38,054 nucleotides of DNA, from assembly GCA_937934655.1 (NCBI GenBank), contig CALGZB010000211.1:1-38054 (forward strand). Reading direction: 5' to 3'. Below the pieces are notes generated by a model. It saw nothing but the letters and a program-made list of their open reading frames with translations, did not search any database and had not been told where the DNA came from. The DNA comes from an uncultured Acidimicrobiales bacterium (GTDB taxonomy: Bacteria > Actinomycetota > Acidimicrobiia > Acidimicrobiales > SHLQ01). The position numbers and the translations under genes were made by a program. Within the stretch, counting starts at the first letter, position 1. The number at the start of each line of letters is the position of its first letter. Below, one piece after another: positions 6,864 through 15,642 of this stretch.

Positions 6864-8068
6864 TGCTTGGCACCCTTACCGCGTTGAGCGCAGATCTTCT
6901 GAGTGCCGGAGCCTTTGCTGCTATCGAGTTCCGCCCGCAAATTGCCGGTGTTCTGACCGTCCTCATTGCCACCATCGTGCTTATGGGCTCGATTTGGCTC
7001 ATTATTTCAACCAACCAGGGCATCCGTATGGGGACCCTGATTTCTCTTGCCGGTTTCTTCGGCTGGATGTTCCTCATGGGCGTGTTCTGGTGGATCTACG
7101 GCATCGGTTACGCCGGCTCCGCACCCGTTTGGGTCGCCAACGACTTGAACCGTGGCGATCTCCAAGCCTCCGGGCTCGAAGAAGCCCGCATCCTCGCCGG
7201 CACCGAGGACCTCACGTTCACCGCCGCTGACCTCGTTGCGAACGGCGACAACGCTGAGGCCACCCTCGAGTACGGCTCGATTGGTCCGGTCGAAGACACC
7301 GTCGAAATTCCGGACCTTATTCGTGACGAAATGACCGAGGCGCAGTTTCCGGGTCAACTTTTCGAGAACCTGAGCCTCGATGATCAAGAGTCGGTAACCG
7401 ACGCTGCTCGTGCAGTCACCTTCGATCGTCTCACCGATGACGAGCGGGCAGAACTCCTGGCTGACTACGACCGCTTCGCCACGGACCGGAACCTTCGGAA
7501 CGAGATCGTGACCTTCAGCGAGCTCGCTTCGGTCGCTCCTGACCTCATCGAAGACGCGGACTTTGTGCCCGGTGACTGGCGTCTTCTCTCAAGCGCCCAG
7601 GCCGGTGAGGCGCAAGCCTCCGCTTCAGCCGAGGTTCTTTCTGCCGGACTCTTCAGTGCAGCGTCCGAGTTCAAGTTTCTCGATGCCTACGACCGCGGTG
7701 GCAAGCCCATCCGAGACATCCCTGAGGACGCTGGCTACTTCGAAGAGCAGTGGATCCGCGTAAAACACAAGACCTCCTCGATTATCAAATTCCGCCACCC
7801 GGTTCACCACGCAGTTGTCCAGCTTCAAGCGGTCAACGAAGTCACCCTGGTCGATGGTCAAGCTCCACCCCGACCAACCGTGGATCCCAACGAGCCAGTC
7901 ATCTCGGTCATCATGACCCGGGACCTCGGCAACGTTCGGTTCCCGCCATTCATGATCGCTCTCGGATCACTTATCGTCTTCCTAGTCCTTTGTTACCTCC
8001 TCCATGTTCGTGACCACGACGCAATGGCGCGACGCAAAGCCTTCGAAGCTTCGAAAGCAGCGGCATAG
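6863..8068 (+). CDS. Unrecognised three-TM protein with large extracytoplasmic domain, bc/complex I cluster
   Basis: A 401-aa protein with two close TM helices (~27-49 and ~57-83), a hydrophilic, acidic domain of ~275 residues, and a C-terminal TM helix (~364-384) followed by a basic tail. With this topology the large domain should lie on the same side as the cytochrome c domains if helix 2 ends outside. I see no haem, Fe-S or known catalytic motif and cannot assign a family. A His-containing stretch (KFRHPVHHAVVQLQ) lies near residue 310. The ATG overlaps the cytochrome c stop codon by 1 nt (TAATG), and the stop is 3 bp before nuoA. The gene is therefore embedded between the two respiratory complexes and is a good candidate accessory subunit of one of them (inference). 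Confidence 0.82.
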   Translation: MLGTLTALSADLLSAGAFAAIEFRPQIAGVLTVLIATIVLMGSIWLIISTNQGIRMGTLISLAGFFGWMFLMGVFWWIYGIGYAGSAPVWVANDLNRGDLQASGLEEARILAGTEDLTFTAADLVANGDNAEATLEYGSIGPVEDTVEIPDLIRDEMTEAQFPGQLFENLSLDDQESVTDAARAVTFDRLTDDERAELLADYDRFATDRNLRNEIVTFSELASVAPDLIEDADFVPGDWRLLSSAQAGEAQASASAEVLSAGLFSAASEFKFLDAYDRGGKPIRDIPEDAGYFEEQWIRVKHKTSSIIKFRHPVHHAVVQLQAVNEVTLVDGQAPPRPTVDPNEPVISVIMTRDLGNVRFPPFMIALGSLIVFLVLCYLLHVRDHDAMARRKAFEASKAAA

Positions 8069-8071
8069 CCG

Positions 8072-8566
8072 ATGCTGGGGCAATATCTCCCAGTCCTCGC
8101 ACTGCTCATTCTCGCCGCGCTGTTTGCGTCGCTGAGTTTTGGCGCATCGCGCCTGCTTGCGCCGCGCCGGCCGAATGACAAGAAGCTCGCACCCTATGAG
8201 TGCGGAATTATCCCCGCCACCGATACCCCCGAGCGGTTCCCGGTGCGGTTCTTCCTTATCGCCATGATTTTCATCGTGTTCGACATCGAAATCATCTTCT
8301 TCTACCCCTACGCCATCGTTCATCGTGGCTTGGGTATGTTCGGCCTTATTGCGCTGCTGATCTTCACCGCTGCGGTCTTCGAATCGTTTGTGTATCTCGT
8401 CAGTAACGGCGCCCTCGATTGGGGTCCAATCAAGAAGGCCCGTCTTCTCTCACCCGCCGTCAGTGCCGAGCGCACTACTACCAGCACCGTCCGCAAGGTT
8501 GGACTTGAAGGTCGCTACACCCCTTCACAGCCCACCATGCCGGACGCGCCAGAAGAAGCTGCATAA
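8072..8566 (+). CDS. nuoA: NADH-quinone oxidoreductase subunit A
   Basis: A small membrane subunit of complex I with three TM helices. Family features are the PYECGIIP loop after helix 1 and the FDIEIIFFYPYA helix 2, with acidic residues near the quinone channel. The core matches the usual ~120 aa. It is followed by a ~45-residue hydrophilic tail after the third helix, ending in PEEAA, which makes this NuoA (164 aa) longer than usual. It opens the nuoA-N operon and begins 3 bp after the unrecognised membrane protein gene, so no separate promoter is evident. Confidence 0.96.
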   Translation: MLGQYLPVLALLILAALFASLSFGASRLLAPRRPNDKKLAPYECGIIPATDTPERFPVRFFLIAMIFIVFDIEIIFFYPYAIVHRGLGMFGLIALLIFTAAVFESFVYLVSNGALDWGPIKKARLLSPAVSAERTTTSTVRKVGLEGRYTPSQPTMPDAPEEAA

Positions 8567-8569
8567 TCA

Positions 8570-9145
8570 ATGGGAATCGGCGACGTACTCGACGAAGGCC
8601 TTGAAGGCCTCGACCACAACTTTCTCACCGGCAATATCGAAGATCTGGTGAAATGGGCTCGCGCCCGTAGCTGCTGGCCCGCCACCTTTGGCCTTGCGTG
8701 CTGTGCCATCGAGATGATGGCGACCGGATCAGGTCACTACGACATGGCCCGGTTCGGCATGGAGGTCTTTCGAGCATCTCCACGCCAAGCCGACCTCATG
8801 ATCGTCGCTGGACGTGTCTCTCAGAAGATGGCGCCGGTTCTCCGTCAGGTCTACGACCAAATGATGGAACCCAAGTGGGTTATCTCCATGGGCGTCTGCG
8901 CCTCGAGCGGCGGCATGTTTAACAACTACGCAATCGTGCAGGGCGTCGACCAGGTCGTTCCGGTCGACGTGTACGCCCCCGGCTGCCCTCCCGGTCCCGA
9001 GACCCTGTTGCACGCCATCATCACGCTGCACGAAAAGATCGAAAACGGTGAGCTCACCAAGCGTCGTGCCGCCACTGGCGCCGGTGCTGGATTGCTTATC
9101 GAGCAGCGCGACGGCCAAGCCGCTCCGCTTCAGATCGGTCGCTGA
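8570..9145 (+). CDS. nuoB: NADH-quinone oxidoreductase subunit B (cluster N2)
   Basis: A 191-aa peripheral-arm subunit that binds the terminal [4Fe-4S] cluster N2, the direct electron donor to quinone. The ligands are the tandem Cys pair C44-C45 ([10 protein letters not shown]), C110 ([10 protein letters not shown]) and C139 (PGCPPGPE), all present. The quinone chamber is formed together with NuoD and NuoH. The gene starts at ATG 8570, 3 bp after nuoA, and is followed 3 bp later by nuoC. Confidence 0.97.
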   Translation: MGIGDVLDEGLEGLDHNFLTGNIEDLVKWARARSCWPATFGLACCAIEMMATGSGHYDMARFGMEVFRASPRQADLMIVAGRVSQKMAPVLRQVYDQMMEPKWVISMGVCASSGGMFNNYAIVQGVDQVVPVDVYAPGCPPGPETLLHAIITLHEKIENGELTKRRAATGAGAGLLIEQRDGQAAPLQIGR

Positions 9146-9148
9146 CCT

Positions 9149-9691
9149 ATGGCCGACGAAGTAGAAGTCGCAGCAGAAGAAGGCACCGAGCCCGAAGTCG
9201 AGACCGAACAGGTCGAGACGGCTTATGGAGTCCCGGTAACCGAAACCCGTGGCGAACGGGTGCTCCACCCGACCGCTGACGAGCTCGTCGCAACCGTGGC
9301 GGCGCTCAAAGCCGATGGCTTTGCCACGCTCCTCGACGTCATTGGCGTCGACTATCTCACGCATGGCGGGCGCGGCGATCTTCCCGCCACAATTACGCCG
9401 CAGCGATTCGAAGTTGTCTACCTTCTGCGGGCCCACATCAAACACGAAATCATTCGGGTTCGGGTCCAGGCAGAGGCAAACGAACCGGTCGTGCCGACGT
9501 TGTTCGACATCTTCCCCGGCGCCGAAACCCCCGAGCGTGAAACGTTCGACATGTACGGCATCAACTTCGACGGCCACCCAGACATGTGCCGCATTCTGAT
9601 GCCCGAAGACTGGGACGGTCATCCACTGCGCAAGGACTACGGCATTGGCCGAATCCCCGTGCAGTTCAAGGGTGCCCCCACCCGCCGCTAG
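9149..9691 (+). CDS. nuoC: NADH-quinone oxidoreductase subunit C
   Basis: A 180-aa peripheral-arm subunit (30-kDa subunit family). The signature ERETFDMYGINFDGHPD near residue 130 and the C-terminal LRKDYGIGRIPVQFK are typical. The first ~30 residues are acidic and low in complexity. NuoC packs against NuoD and carries no cofactor. It is separate from nuoD here; in E. coli the two are fused. Confidence 0.96.
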   Translation: MADEVEVAAEEGTEPEVETEQVETAYGVPVTETRGERVLHPTADELVATVAALKADGFATLLDVIGVDYLTHGGRGDLPATITPQRFEVVYLLRAHIKHEIIRVRVQAEANEPVVPTLFDIFPGAETPERETFDMYGINFDGHPDMCRILMPEDWDGHPLRKDYGIGRIPVQFKGAPTRR

Positions 9692-9694
9692 GAG
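9691..9694 (+). promoter_or_regulatory. Ribosome binding site fixing the nuoD start
   Basis: GGAG, overlapping the nuoC stop codon, lies 7 nt before ATG 9702. It supports that ATG over in-frame starts upstream inside nuoC. Confidence 0.6.
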
Positions 9695-9701
9695 CCTGCT
9701 G

Positions 9702-11054
9702 ATGACTGCAACTGAAGATCTCACAAACACCACCAGTACCGACGGCGCTCCCGCTCTAGAAGATCTGGTTTTTGAAGGCAGCGAACGCGTCTTTCGTCGC
9801 GGCGATGATTCGGCCGTCCTACGTATGTCCGAAGCCGAGGTCGCGCAACTCGCGATCGACGCTCCCAACGTTGCGCTCGAAACCAACACCGACGAACGCA
9901 CCATCATGAACATGGGCCCGTCGCATCCCAGTACTCACGGTGTGTTGCGCCTCGTACTCGAGCTCGAAGGCGAAGTCGTCAAGCGCTCAAAGCCAGTCGT
10001 TGGCTACCTGCATACCGGCATGGAAAAGACTGCCGAAGACCTCACCTACCTGCAGGGCGCCACCAACGTCACCCGCATGGACTACGCCTCTCCGCTGTTC
10101 TCCGAGCTGGCGTTCTCCCTCGCCGTCGAGAAACTTCTCGAAATCGAAATCCCTGCCCGGGCCACCTGGATTCGCATGATGATGTGCGAACTCAACCGCA
10201 TGTCGTCGCACCTGCTGTTCATGGCCACTAACGGTATGGACCTCGGCGCCGTCTCGATGATGATCTACGGCTGGCGCGAACGCGAAGAGGTTCTGCGTTT
10301 CTTCGAGATGGTCACCGGATTGCGGATGAACCACAACTACATCCGCCCCGGCGGAGTAGCCGCCGACCTTCCCGACGGCTGGACCGACGAAGTCCAACGC
10401 CTCCTCGAAATGATTCCGCCACGCCTCGAGGAATACGACATCCTCATGACCGGGCAACCAATTTGGCGTGAACGCCTCCAGGGTGTTGGTGTGCTCAACA
10501 GCGCCGAAGCATTGGCTCTTGGCGCAACCGGACCTGTTCTTCGGTCTACCGGCTTTGCCTGGGACCTGCGCCGCGACGATCCGTACCTGGCATACGACGA
10601 GGTCGACTTCGATGTCGTCGTTGGCACGTACGGCGACTGTTTCGATCGCTACGCCATCCGGCTGAACGAGATTCGCGAGTCGATGCGTATCGTCCAGCAA
10701 TGTCTCGACCAAATGCCCAAGGGCGACTACCGGGTGCAGGACAAGAAGGTCACCCCGCCACCTCGTGCTCGCATCGACGAGTCGATGGAAGCGCTTATTC
10801 ACCACTTCAAGATCTTTACCGAGGGCTTCAAAGTCCCCGAAGGCGAAGTGTACGCAGCTGTCGAATCGCCACGAGGCGAACTCGGTGTGTACATCGTGAG
10901 CGATGGCGGCCCGAAGCCGTATCGTATGCATGTGCGCGGCCCAAGCTTTATCAATCTTCAAACCCTGCCTCACCTCATGTACGACGGCTTGCTGGCCGAC
11001 GGCGTTGCCGTTATCTCCTCCGTCGACCCAATCATGGGCGAGGTCGACCGATAG
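9702..11054 (+). CDS. nuoD: NADH-quinone oxidoreductase subunit D (49-kDa subunit)
   Basis: A 450-aa homologue of the [NiFe]-hydrogenase large subunit that forms the quinone site with NuoB. The family motif NMGPSHPSTHGVLRL appears near residue 70, including the His thought to contact the quinone head group. VVGYLHTGMEKTAED and the C-terminal RGPSFINLQTLPHLM region are also typical, and the protein ends in PIMGEVDR as most NuoD do. The first ~65 residues are an acidic extension. The start chosen is ATG 9702 because of the GGAG at 9691-9694. An earlier in-frame start at 9645 would lie inside nuoC. Confidence 0.96.
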   Translation: MTATEDLTNTTSTDGAPALEDLVFEGSERVFRRGDDSAVLRMSEAEVAQLAIDAPNVALETNTDERTIMNMGPSHPSTHGVLRLVLELEGEVVKRSKPVVGYLHTGMEKTAEDLTYLQGATNVTRMDYASPLFSELAFSLAVEKLLEIEIPARATWIRMMMCELNRMSSHLLFMATNGMDLGAVSMMIYGWREREEVLRFFEMVTGLRMNHNYIRPGGVAADLPDGWTDEVQRLLEMIPPRLEEYDILMTGQPIWRERLQGVGVLNSAEALALGATGPVLRSTGFAWDLRRDDPYLAYDEVDFDVVVGTYGDCFDRYAIRLNEIRESMRIVQQCLDQMPKGDYRVQDKKVTPPPRARIDESMEALIHHFKIFTEGFKVPEGEVYAAVESPRGELGVYIVSDGGPKPYRMHVRGPSFINLQTLPHLMYDGLLADGVAVISSVDPIMGEVDR

Positions 11055-11056
11055 CT

Positions 11057-11740
11057 ATGGCTCGATTCACCCCCGAAAATCTCGAACTCGCGCACGAGAT
11101 CATCTCCCGGTACCCGCGGAAGAAATCCGCTGTTATCCCGATGCTCCATCTGGCTCAGGAACAAGACGGCTACGTCACCAACGATGCCATGGCTCACATC
11201 GCCGAGTTGGCCGAGGTCACCGCCGCCGAGGTCATCGGAACCTGCACCTTCTATGAGATGTTCAAAACCCACCCGGTGGGCAAGTACGTCATCAACGTGT
11301 GCACCAACATCTCCTGTCAGCTCAACGGTGGCGAGGAACTCCTCGAACATCTTGAAGAGTCGCTCGAAATCCGATCTGGTGGAACCACCAGCGATGGCAT
11401 GTTCACCATCGAGGACTACGAGTGCATCGCTGCTTGCACCGAAGCCCCCTGCCTGCAGGTGAACTACCGCTACTTCCACCGCATCAGCAACGATGAGGTC
11501 GATGAAGTAATTGCCGATATTCGCACCGGCAAACTTGCCGACACCATCCCCGAACACGGCGTCCTGCAGCGGGTTCGACAAACCATCCCGGCCGCAAAGC
11601 TGGCTGGTGTCGCTCCGCCTGAAGAGGTCGTTGACGCCCCGGCGTGGATGGTTCGCAATGAGCCAATTCTTGCGGCACGCGCCGCCGCGAAAGCAGCAGA
11701 AGAAGCCGCCGCCAAAGCTGCAGAAGGAAACGCCGACTGA
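11057..11740 (+). CDS. nuoE: NADH-quinone oxidoreductase subunit E ([2Fe-2S] cluster N1a)
   Basis: A 227-aa subunit of the NADH-dehydrogenase module with a thioredoxin-like fold. The N1a ligands are C82, C87, C123 and C127 (CTNISC and CIAAC), the standard CxxxxC...CxxxC set. The core spans residues ~5-160. The remainder is a long tail ending in an Ala/Glu-rich, Lys-spaced helix-like run. ATG 11057 is 2 bp after the nuoD stop. The open frame continues far upstream inside nuoD, but that part does not match the family. The stop overlaps the nuoF start by 1 nt (TGATG). Confidence 0.95.
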   Translation: MARFTPENLELAHEIISRYPRKKSAVIPMLHLAQEQDGYVTNDAMAHIAELAEVTAAEVIGTCTFYEMFKTHPVGKYVINVCTNISCQLNGGEELLEHLEESLEIRSGGTTSDGMFTIEDYECIAACTEAPCLQVNYRYFHRISNDEVDEVIADIRTGKLADTIPEHGVLQRVRQTIPAAKLAGVAPPEEVVDAPAWMVRNEPILAARAAAKAAEEAAAKAAEGNAD

Positions 11741-13134
11741 TGGCTACCAACCAATACGTGCCCCACGCAGCCGGCTATGTCGACAACGAGGGCCCCAAGA
11801 TCGTCTCATCACGTTTCGTGCACGAAGACGCATTTCTGCTTGAGCGCTCGCTCGCAACCGGCGGCTACGAAGGTTTGAAGAAGGCGCTCACGATGGCGCC
11901 TATCGAAGTGCACGACACCGTTCGCGATGCCGTGCTTCTTGGCCGTGGCGGCGCCGGTTTCCCCGCTGGCATCAAGTGGGGCTTCTGCCCTCCTGGCAAA
12001 TGGCCGATGTACCTCGTCGTCAACGGCGACGAGTCCGAACCCGGAACGTACAAAGACCGCCTGCTCATGGAGATGGATCCTCATCAGCTCATCGAAGGCT
12101 GCCTCATCGCCTGCTACGCGCTTGGTCTTTCCCAGTGCTTCTTGTACGTCCGCGGCGAGATGGCGTTGGCCCAAGAGCGTATTGCTCACGCGCTGAACGA
12201 AGCGTACGAAGCAAACTTGGTTGGTAAGAACATTCTCGGCACTGACTTCTCCGTCGACGTGGTCCTGCACTGGGGTGCAGGCGCCTACATCGTCGGTGAA
12301 GAAACAGCGCTCATCGAAAGCCTCGAGGGCGAGCGCGGTATGCCTCGCCTCAAGCCTCCATTCTTCCCGGCAGCCATTGGCCTCTATGGTCAGCCAACCA
12401 TCGTCAACAACGTCGAAACCCTGGCGAACCTGCCGTGGATTATCGTAAATGGCGCCGACGAGTACAAAAAGTACGGCAGCGAAACGTCGCCCGGTACCCG
12501 CCTCTTTGCGGTATCCGGACACGTCAAACGCCCAGGTGTTTACGAGGCCGAACAGGGCGTCACCACCTTCCGCGACCTCATCTACGGCGATAACTTCTGC
12601 CAAGGCATGAAGGGCGACGACGAACTCAAGATGTTCATCCCCGGCGGCGCATCCGCCCCGTGGTTCTTCCCCGAACAGGTCGATCTTCCACTCGAAGCTC
12701 GCCCCGTCGGCGCTGCTGGCTCAATGCTCGGCTCCGGCGCAATCGTGATCATGGACGAGTCAACCGATGCGGTGAAAGCCTGCCTTCGGGTGGTTCGGTT
12801 CTTCGCTCGCGAGTCCTGCGGCAAGTGCACCCCCTGCCGTGAAGGCACCACCTGGGAAGAAACCCTTCTCCGTCGCATCTACGACGGCCACGGCCGTCCC
12901 GGCGACCTCGAAATGTTGCTCGACATCGCCGACAACATCAGCCCGGGCCCCTACCCAGGCGCTGCTTGGGAAGCCGAAGGCATCGAAGCGATTCCTTTCC
13001 CGCCAAAGCAAACCACCATTTGCCCGCTCGGTCCGTCCTCGGTTGCGCCCATCACCTCGGCCCTCCGTCGGTTCCGCCACGAGTTCGAAGCCAAAATTCC
13101 TCAACGTACTTCGATTCCCGTAAGTGCGTCCTGA
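11740..13134 (+). CDS. nuoF: NADH-quinone oxidoreductase subunit F (NADH/FMN-binding)
   Basis: A 464-aa catalytic subunit where NADH reduces FMN and electrons enter cluster N3. The NADH/FMN glycine-rich loop is GRGGAGFPAGIKW (residues 69-80) and the FMN site region is GAGAYIVGEETALIES (~179-194). The N3 ligands are C360, C363 and C366 (SCGKCTPCREG) and C428 (TTICPLG). All key residues are present. The gene overlaps nuoE by 1 nt. A 45-bp gap to nuoG is the largest spacing inside the nuo operon and shows no clear promoter. Confidence 0.97.
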   Translation: MATNQYVPHAAGYVDNEGPKIVSSRFVHEDAFLLERSLATGGYEGLKKALTMAPIEVHDTVRDAVLLGRGGAGFPAGIKWGFCPPGKWPMYLVVNGDESEPGTYKDRLLMEMDPHQLIEGCLIACYALGLSQCFLYVRGEMALAQERIAHALNEAYEANLVGKNILGTDFSVDVVLHWGAGAYIVGEETALIESLEGERGMPRLKPPFFPAAIGLYGQPTIVNNVETLANLPWIIVNGADEYKKYGSETSPGTRLFAVSGHVKRPGVYEAEQGVTTFRDLIYGDNFCQGMKGDDELKMFIPGGASAPWFFPEQVDLPLEARPVGAAGSMLGSGAIVIMDESTDAVKACLRVVRFFARESCGKCTPCREGTTWEETLLRRIYDGHGRPGDLEMLLDIADNISPGPYPGAAWEAEGIEAIPFPPKQTTICPLGPSSVAPITSALRRFRHEFEAKIPQRTSIPVSAS

Positions 13135-13179
13135 CTCCCAGAGTTCTAGATTTCACCAGAACCTCTCACTGATACCTAC

Positions 13180-15642
13180 ATGACCGACACCCAGCCCGAA
13201 ACCGAAACCTCCGTCACCATCATCGTCGATGGTCAGGAGGTCGCTGCGCGCCCCGGTGAGCTTCTCATCGACGCTTGCGAACGAGCTGGCACCTACATTC
13301 CCCGCTTCTGCTACCACGAACGCATGAAGCCGGTCGGCATGTGCCGGATGTGTCTGGTCGAAGTCGACACCGGCCGCGGCATGGGCCTCCAGCCGTCGTG
13401 CATGATTCCCGTTGCCGAGGGAATGACCGTTGATACCCAAAGCGAACTCACCAAGAAGGCCCAAGATGGCGTTCTCGAGTTTCTACTCATCAACCATCCC
13501 CTCGATTGCCCAGTCTGCGACAAGGGTGGCGAATGCCCCTTGCAAGACCAGACCATGGCCTACGGCCCCGGCGAGAGCCGTTTCGTTGAAGAGAAGCGGC
13601 ACTATGAAAAGCCGATTCCAATCAGCGACACCGTGTTCCTCGATCGCGAACGCTGCATCCTTTGCGACCGATGCACCCGCTTCGCCAAAGAGGTAGCCGG
13701 CGATCCGCTCATCCATTTCCAGGGTCGTGGCAACCAGACCGAAGTCAATACCTTCCCGGACGAACCGTTTAGCTCGTACTTCAGCGGCAACACCGTGCAG
13801 ATCTGCCCGGTCGGTGCCCTCACCGCCAAGCCGTACCGGTTCAAGGCTCGACCTTGGGATCTTGAAGAAGTCGAGTCGACGTCGGTAAGCGATGCCGTTG
13901 GCAGCCGCATCACCGTGCAGTCCTCTCGCAACCAAGTACTCCGGTACATGGGTGTCGACAGCGATCCCGTCAACTGGGGTTGGTTGTCCGATAAAGAACG
14001 CTTCAGCTTCGAAGCCTTCAACAGCGACGATCGCCTCACCGAACCATTGGTCCGCACCGACGGCGACCTCAGTCCCGTCTCATGGGGCGCAGCCATTGCT
14101 GCGGTCGGCCAGAACCTTGCGCACGCCGAAGCTTCCCGGATTGGTTTCATCGGCGGTTCACGCCTGACCAACGAATCCCAGTTCGCCTTTACCAAGCTGG
14201 CCAAAGGCATCCTTGGCACCGACAACGTCGATGCGCAGATGGGCGATGGCCTCCCCGCCGAACTCGTACTCGGACTTCCACGCGCCACCATCGACCAGGC
14301 CTGCACGCCGGGCGGAACCATCATCTTGATGGGCCCAGACCCTAAGGAAACGCTTGGTGCTCTCTTCTTGCGTCTTCGCCACGCTGCGGTCGAAGACGGT
14401 GCAACGATTATCGAAGTCACCCCGCACCGCACCGGTCTTGGCGATTACGCAAAGCACCACCTGTACCCGCTTCCTGGCGACACCGCCCTGCTCGCAGCAG
14501 CACTTGTGGCCGATACCCCAGCGGTCGATACGGCTGGCGTCAGTGCCGCCGCAATCACCGCGGCTCGTTCGGCAATTGCCGGTGACGGTCCAGTCACGGT
14601 TGTTCTCGGTCGGGCTTCGGTAGCCGAAGGGGCCGCCGCAATCGCCGATGCGGCACTTGCACTTACCGCCATTCCCGGCGTCGGTTTCCTCTCAGCGCTG
14701 CATCGTTCGAACGTCCACGGCGCTCTCGATATGGGAATGAGCCCAGGGCTTCTTCCCGGACGCAACTCACTTTCCGCTGCGACCTCAGCCTGGCCGAACA
14801 CCCCCACCACTCGTGGCATGTCGACCGCCCAAATGTTGCAGGCCGCAGCCGACGGCTCCATCGACACGCTTGTGCTGCTCGGCGCCGATCCGATCTCGGA
14901 CTTCCCCGATACCGACCTCGCCGAGAAGGCCCTTTCGGCGGTCACCGTCGTCGCCGTCGATCTGTTCGAGACTGCCTCCACCGCCTACGCCGAAATCATT
15001 CTCCCGGCTGCTGCTCCGCAGGAAGCCGATGGCTCCTTCACCAACCTCGAAGGCCGCCTCACCAAGATCAGCCGCAAAGTCACGCCGCCCGGAACTGCTC
15101 GGGCCGACTGGACGATCGCTGCCGAGTTGGCGCTTGCCGCCGGTGGCGATCTTGGCATCGAAAACCTCGATGACATCTGGACCGAAATCGCCGCAATCTC
15201 GACGGCTCATGCGGGCATCGATTCGGCAAGCCTTGCCGCGAACCAGCGGGATGGCGTGCTCATCACCGGCTCGCTCAATCTGCCCGAGGCCAGTGGCGTC
15301 TCGCCTGCAGTGGCCGATGCGTATTCCTTCCGACTCGCGGTGTCGCGTCGTATGTACGACAACGGCACCATCTTGGCGAAGTCGCCGTCGAGTGCTCATC
15401 TCGGAACCGGTACCGCATTGCATATGCATCCGCTCGACTTCGATTCGCTCGGCGTCACCTCCGGTGTATCGGTAACGGTTTCTTCAGCTACTGGCTCGAT
15501 TGATCTGCCAGTAGAACCCAGCACCGATGTCCCCCGCGGTGTCGTAGCGGTTCCGGCCAACCAGAGCGACGTCGTCGTTGGCACTCTTATCGCTGCAGGC
15601 GATGTCGCAACCAACGTTCGTGTCGAACGGGGTGACGCATAG
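13180..15642 (+). CDS. nuoG: NADH-quinone oxidoreductase subunit G, lacking the N7 cluster ligands
   Basis: The largest peripheral subunit, 820 aa, which carries Fe-S clusters between NuoF and NuoI. N1b ligands: C44, C55, C58 and C74. N5 ligands: H106, C110, C113 and C119. N4 ligands: C159, C162, C165 and C209. All of these are intact. In the following domain, the place where many bacterial NuoG proteins bind cluster N7 reads SVSDAVGS (~236-242), and WLSDKERF appears in place of W(I/L)CDKGRF (S270). Every N7 Cys is absent. The remainder is the degenerate molybdopterin-oxidoreductase-like domain, with a C-terminal beta-barrel region. The stop overlaps the GTG start of nuoH by 1 nt. Confidence 0.96.
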   Translation: MTDTQPETETSVTIIVDGQEVAARPGELLIDACERAGTYIPRFCYHERMKPVGMCRMCLVEVDTGRGMGLQPSCMIPVAEGMTVDTQSELTKKAQDGVLEFLLINHPLDCPVCDKGGECPLQDQTMAYGPGESRFVEEKRHYEKPIPISDTVFLDRERCILCDRCTRFAKEVAGDPLIHFQGRGNQTEVNTFPDEPFSSYFSGNTVQICPVGALTAKPYRFKARPWDLEEVESTSVSDAVGSRITVQSSRNQVLRYMGVDSDPVNWGWLSDKERFSFEAFNSDDRLTEPLVRTDGDLSPVSWGAAIAAVGQNLAHAEASRIGFIGGSRLTNESQFAFTKLAKGILGTDNVDAQMGDGLPAELVLGLPRATIDQACTPGGTIILMGPDPKETLGALFLRLRHAAVEDGATIIEVTPHRTGLGDYAKHHLYPLPGDTALLAAALVADTPAVDTAGVSAAAITAARSAIAGDGPVTVVLGRASVAEGAAAIADAALALTAIPGVGFLSALHRSNVHGALDMGMSPGLLPGRNSLSAATSAWPNTPTTRGMSTAQMLQAAADGSIDTLVLLGADPISDFPDTDLAEKALSAVTVVAVDLFETASTAYAEIILPAAAPQEADGSFTNLEGRLTKISRKVTPPGTARADWTIAAELALAAGGDLGIENLDDIWTEIAAISTAHAGIDSASLAANQRDGVLITGSLNLPEASGVSPAVADAYSFRLAVSRRMYDNGTILAKSPSSAHLGTGTALHMHPLDFDSLGVTSGVSVTVSSATGSIDLPVEPSTDVPRGVVAVPANQSDVVVGTLIAAGDVATNVRVERGDA

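Noticed and set aside
8729-9913. 394-codon minus-strand open frame across nuoB-nuoD
   Set aside because: Antisense to three clearly conserved genes; no domain or start signal.
9987-10973. 328-codon minus-strand open frame opposite nuoD
   Set aside because: Shadow of nuoD codons; His/Val/Asp-rich with no recognisable family.
10700-11056. Upstream extension of the nuoE frame inside nuoD
   Set aside because: The sequence before ATG 11057 does not match NuoE and overlaps conserved nuoD; the frame is open by chance.
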